From positions 1-48,296 of the forward strand of contig JALHQU010000031.1 in the NCBI GenBank assembly GCA_022841795.1: a DNA stretch of 48,296 nucleotides, in the 5' to 3' direction. A program made the position numbers and the translations under genes. The stretch comes from Fimbriiglobus sp. GTDB taxonomy: Bacteria > Planctomycetota > Planctomycetia > Gemmatales > Gemmataceae. Below are positions 46,043 to 48,296 of this stretch, piece after piece (the stretch's first letter is position 1; every line of letters starts with the position of its first letter). Below the pieces are notes generated by a model. That model searched no databases, was not told the DNA's origin, and worked only from the letters and a program-made list of their open reading frames with translations.

Positions 46043-47007
46043 CCCTCCCGCCGTTCACCGTCATCGCCCCCGAAACCGGGCACACGCTGGCCAAGGTACT
46101 GCGGTCGCGGCTGCACGAGTCCCAGCCGTCGTGGGCGGACGTGCGGAAGCTGATCGAAGGCCGGCGGGTGAAGGTCGGCGATTCCGTCTGCACCGACTCC
46201 GCCCGGCGGCTGGCCGAAGGCGAACTCGTCACCCTGCTCGGCCAGCCGGTCCACCAGCCCCGCACGGCCACGCCCGACGGCCTGGTCATCCGCCACCTGG
46301 ACGACCACGTCGTCGTGGTCGAGAAGCCGGCCGGCATCAACACCGTGCGGCACCCGTCCGAGTTGGAGTGGTCGGAGCAGCGGCGGGAGCTGGTGCCGAC
46401 GCTGCAAGACGTGACGCAGTGGGCAGTCGCCAAGCGACTGAACCGCCCGGCCCGTGCCCTGCCGCCGCTCCGCATCGTCCACCGCCTGGATAAGGAAACG
46501 TCCGGCCTGCTCTGCTTCGCCCGCTCCCCGCTGGCCGAGCGCGGCCTGGGAATGCAGTTCCGCAAGCACACCGTCGTCCGCCGCTACCTGACCGTCGTGC
46601 CCGGCTTCCTGCCCGCCCAGACCATCCGCTCGATGCTGGTGCGGGACCGCGGCGACGGCCGGCGGGGCAGCACCCGGCTGGCGAACACCGGCAAGGAGGC
46701 GGTCACGCACGTCACCGTCGAGGAGCGGCTGACGGGGTACACCCTCCTGTCGTGCCGGCTGGAGACCGGCCGCACGCACCAGATTCGCATCCACCTGAGC
46801 GAGGCCGGGCATCCGGTTTGCGGGGACAAGGTGTACTGCCGCAAGCCGACCGGCGACGCCGTGCCGGACGCCAGCGGGGCGCCGCGGCTGGCCCTGCACG
46901 CCACCGAACTCGGGTTCGACCACCCGGCTTCGGGCAGTCATCTACACTGGGAGATGCCGCCGCCGGCCGACCTGGCGAAGCTGGTGGAGCGGTTACGATC
47001 CGGATGA
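46039..47007 (+). CDS. RluA-family pseudouridine synthase
   Basis: A 322-residue protein that converts uridine to pseudouridine in RNA, probably ribosomal RNA. An S4-like N-terminal domain (SWADVRKLIEGRRVKVGDSV) is followed by the catalytic domain with HRLDKETSGLLCFAR; the Asp near residue 150 is the catalytic nucleophile. Further family blocks are LETGRTHQIRIHLSEAGHPVCGDKVY and LALHATELGFDHP. It overlaps the gene before and the gene after by 4 bp each (ATGA), so it is embedded in a coupled chain. Its exact RNA target (RluC, RluD or another) cannot be told from the sequence. Confidence 0.95.
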   Translation: MTLPPFTVIAPETGHTLAKVLRSRLHESQPSWADVRKLIEGRRVKVGDSVCTDSARRLAEGELVTLLGQPVHQPRTATPDGLVIRHLDDHVVVVEKPAGINTVRHPSELEWSEQRRELVPTLQDVTQWAVAKRLNRPARALPPLRIVHRLDKETSGLLCFARSPLAERGLGMQFRKHTVVRRYLTVVPGFLPAQTIRSMLVRDRGDGRRGSTRLANTGKEAVTHVTVEERLTGYTLLSCRLETGRTHQIRIHLSEAGHPVCGDKVYCRKPTGDAVPDASGAPRLALHATELGFDHPASGSHLHWEMPPPADLAKLVERLRSG

Positions 47008-48296
47008 GCGAACAGTACGGGGGCGAGCGCATGGTGTCCGACTACAGCGACGTGCTGGCGTACATCTCGTCCTACTGGAAGCAGCTCATCCGCCACTCCC
47101 CGCAGGAGAGCGGGGCGGACACCCTGCTGTCCCTCCCGCACCCCTACCTGATCCCCAGCAACCGGATCATGTTCCAGGAGATGTACTACTGGGACAGCTT
47201 CTTCACCGCCCTCGGGCTGGTCGGCACGCAGCAGGAGCACCTGATCGTCGGGCTGGTGGAGAACATGGCCCACCTGCTGCACAGGTACGGGCTGATCCCG
47301 AACGCCAGCCGCGGGCACTTCCTGTCTCGTTCGCAGCCGCCGGTGTTCACCAAGCTGATCTGGCTGGCGTTCGGGGTGAAGCGGCGGCGGGGCGACACCG
47401 ACGCCCTCCAGTTCCTGGCGAAGATGATGCGGCTGGCCGAGGTGGAACACGACACCGTGTGGCTCGGCGAAGCCCAGCCGCACTACCGCCTGCACAACCG
47501 GGAGGACGGCCTGTCCCGGTACTTCGACACCAACTTCCTGCACGACCTGGCGGCGTGCGAGAGCGGGTGGGACCACTCGCCGCGGTGCGGCGGGCGGTGG
47601 CTGGACCACCTGCCGGTGGACCTGAACGCCATCCTGTACCTGCGGGAGATGGACTTCGCCGAGGCGGACGAGCGGCACCTCGGGCGGCCGTGGCGGGCCA
47701 GCCTGTGGCGGCAGCGGGCCAAGACCCGCGCGGACATGATGAACCAACTGATGTGGGACGACGAGCAGGGGTTCTACTTCGACGTGGACTTCAACGCGGC
47801 GGCGTGGAAGCGGGCCTACGGCGACGACAAGCCGGACGTGGAACTGCCGAAGGAGGACGGCGGGGTGGTGAAGTACCGCCGCAGCCGCATCCCCACCCTG
47901 GCCGGGTTCTTCCCGCTGTGGGCCAAACTCGCCACCCGCGAGCAGGCCGCCCGCCTGGTGAAGGACTGGCTGCCGCGGTTCGACCTGCCCGGCGGGCTGG
48001 TGACCACCCTGGCCGACGACGTGGACGGCAAGCCGCTGCCTACCGCCACCGACCTGGGCGAGCGGTACCAGTGGATGTACCCGAACGGGTGGGCGCCGCT
48101 GCAGTGGGTGGTGGTGAAGGGGCTGGACAACTACGACTACTTCCCGGAGGCGAACGCCATCCGCCGCAAGTGGTGCGAGACGTGCGCGGTGGTGTTCCGC
48201 CGGTCGGACGCGCTGTGGGAGAAGTACAACGTGGCCGAGGTGGGCGGCCCGCCGGCCGGCGGGCTGTACGACGGCGGGGGGCACGCCCCCCCCGTC
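47004..48296 (+). CDS. Alpha,alpha-trehalase (GH37), partial at the window edge
   Basis: The frame starts with an ATG overlapping the pseudouridine synthase stop (ATGA) and stays open for 431 codons to the end of the window. It matches GH37 trehalase, which splits trehalose into two glucose units: IMFQEMYYWDSFF near residue 53, ACESGWDHSPRC near residue 185 (the catalytic acid Asp in GWD), and QWMYPNGWAPLQW near residue 355. No signal peptide is visible, so it is probably cytoplasmic. After EKYNV the family normally has a GGGGEY block with the catalytic Glu, then GFGWTNG; here the last 20 codons read AGGLYDGGGHAPPV. This may be a real divergence or an artefact at the sequence end. Confidence 0.88.
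   Translation, partial: MSEQYGGERMVSDYSDVLAYISSYWKQLIRHSPQESGADTLLSLPHPYLIPSNRIMFQEMYYWDSFFTALGLVGTQQEHLIVGLVENMAHLLHRYGLIPNASRGHFLSRSQPPVFTKLIWLAFGVKRRRGDTDALQFLAKMMRLAEVEHDTVWLGEAQPHYRLHNREDGLSRYFDTNFLHDLAACESGWDHSPRCGGRWLDHLPVDLNAILYLREMDFAEADERHLGRPWRASLWRQRAKTRADMMNQLMWDDEQGFYFDVDFNAAAWKRAYGDDKPDVELPKEDGGVVKYRRSRIPTLAGFFPLWAKLATREQAARLVKDWLPRFDLPGGLVTTLADDVDGKPLPTATDLGERYQWMYPNGWAPLQWVVVKGLDNYDYFPEANAIRRKWCETCAVVFRRSDALWEKYNVAEVGGPPAGGLYDGGGHAPPV

Overview
The window looks like chromosomal DNA of a planctomycete of the Gemmata type (Gemmataceae). The evidence is the protein families: two DUF1549/DUF1553 proteins, a DUF1501 protein, a planctomycete-type cytochrome fused to WD40 repeats, an ECF sigma factor fused to WD40 repeats, a PPC-domain protein, a PEP-CTERM-like protein, and uniformly high-GC coding sequence. 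No tRNA, rRNA, CRISPR array, transposase or phage gene was recognised.

Layout. 1-8.8 kb: a leftward DUF1549/DUF1553 gene, then a rightward set with a WD40-fused ECF sigma factor broken by an in-frame TAG, a second DUF1549/DUF1553 gene and its DUF1501 partner, closed by a clear terminator. 8.8-11.6 kb: secreted M28 peptidase and a DUF2891 protein. 11.7-21.5 kb: a five-gene cluster of circularly permuted ATP-grasp (split and fused versions), alpha-E and transglutaminase-like proteins, a predicted but poorly characterised peptide-ligase/peptidase system and the most interesting functional unit here. 21.7-29.1 kb: a stand-alone PUA/EVE-like protein, a PPC protein, a cytochrome-WD40 protein, a secreted protein with an apparent four-fold repeat, and an antitoxin-like/HNH nuclease pair. 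29.1-36.3 kb: proton-pumping pyrophosphatase, CBS-PP2C phosphatase, Nudix hydrolase, DUF4380 mutarotase-like protein and a surface protein with thioester-like motifs, a proline-rich stalk and a PEP-CTERM-like tail. 36.5-45.2 kb: YgiQ-type radical SAM protein, a large SASA esterase fusion, a secreted esterase and catalase-peroxidase KatG. 45.3-48.3 kb: an overlapping four-gene chain of two small unknown proteins, an RluA-type pseudouridine synthase and a GH37 trehalase that runs off the window.

The most striking non-gene feature is a set of long, mostly near-perfect palindromes of different sequence, mainly at gene junctions. One family occurs three times: once between genes, once supplying the stop codon of a gene, and once as an in-frame insertion in the YgiQ gene. 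A different palindrome lies in frame inside the large transglutaminase/DUF2126 gene. These look like mobile or expanding palindromic elements tolerated inside open reading frames.

All functional assignments come from reading translated sequence and motifs; no database search was run.
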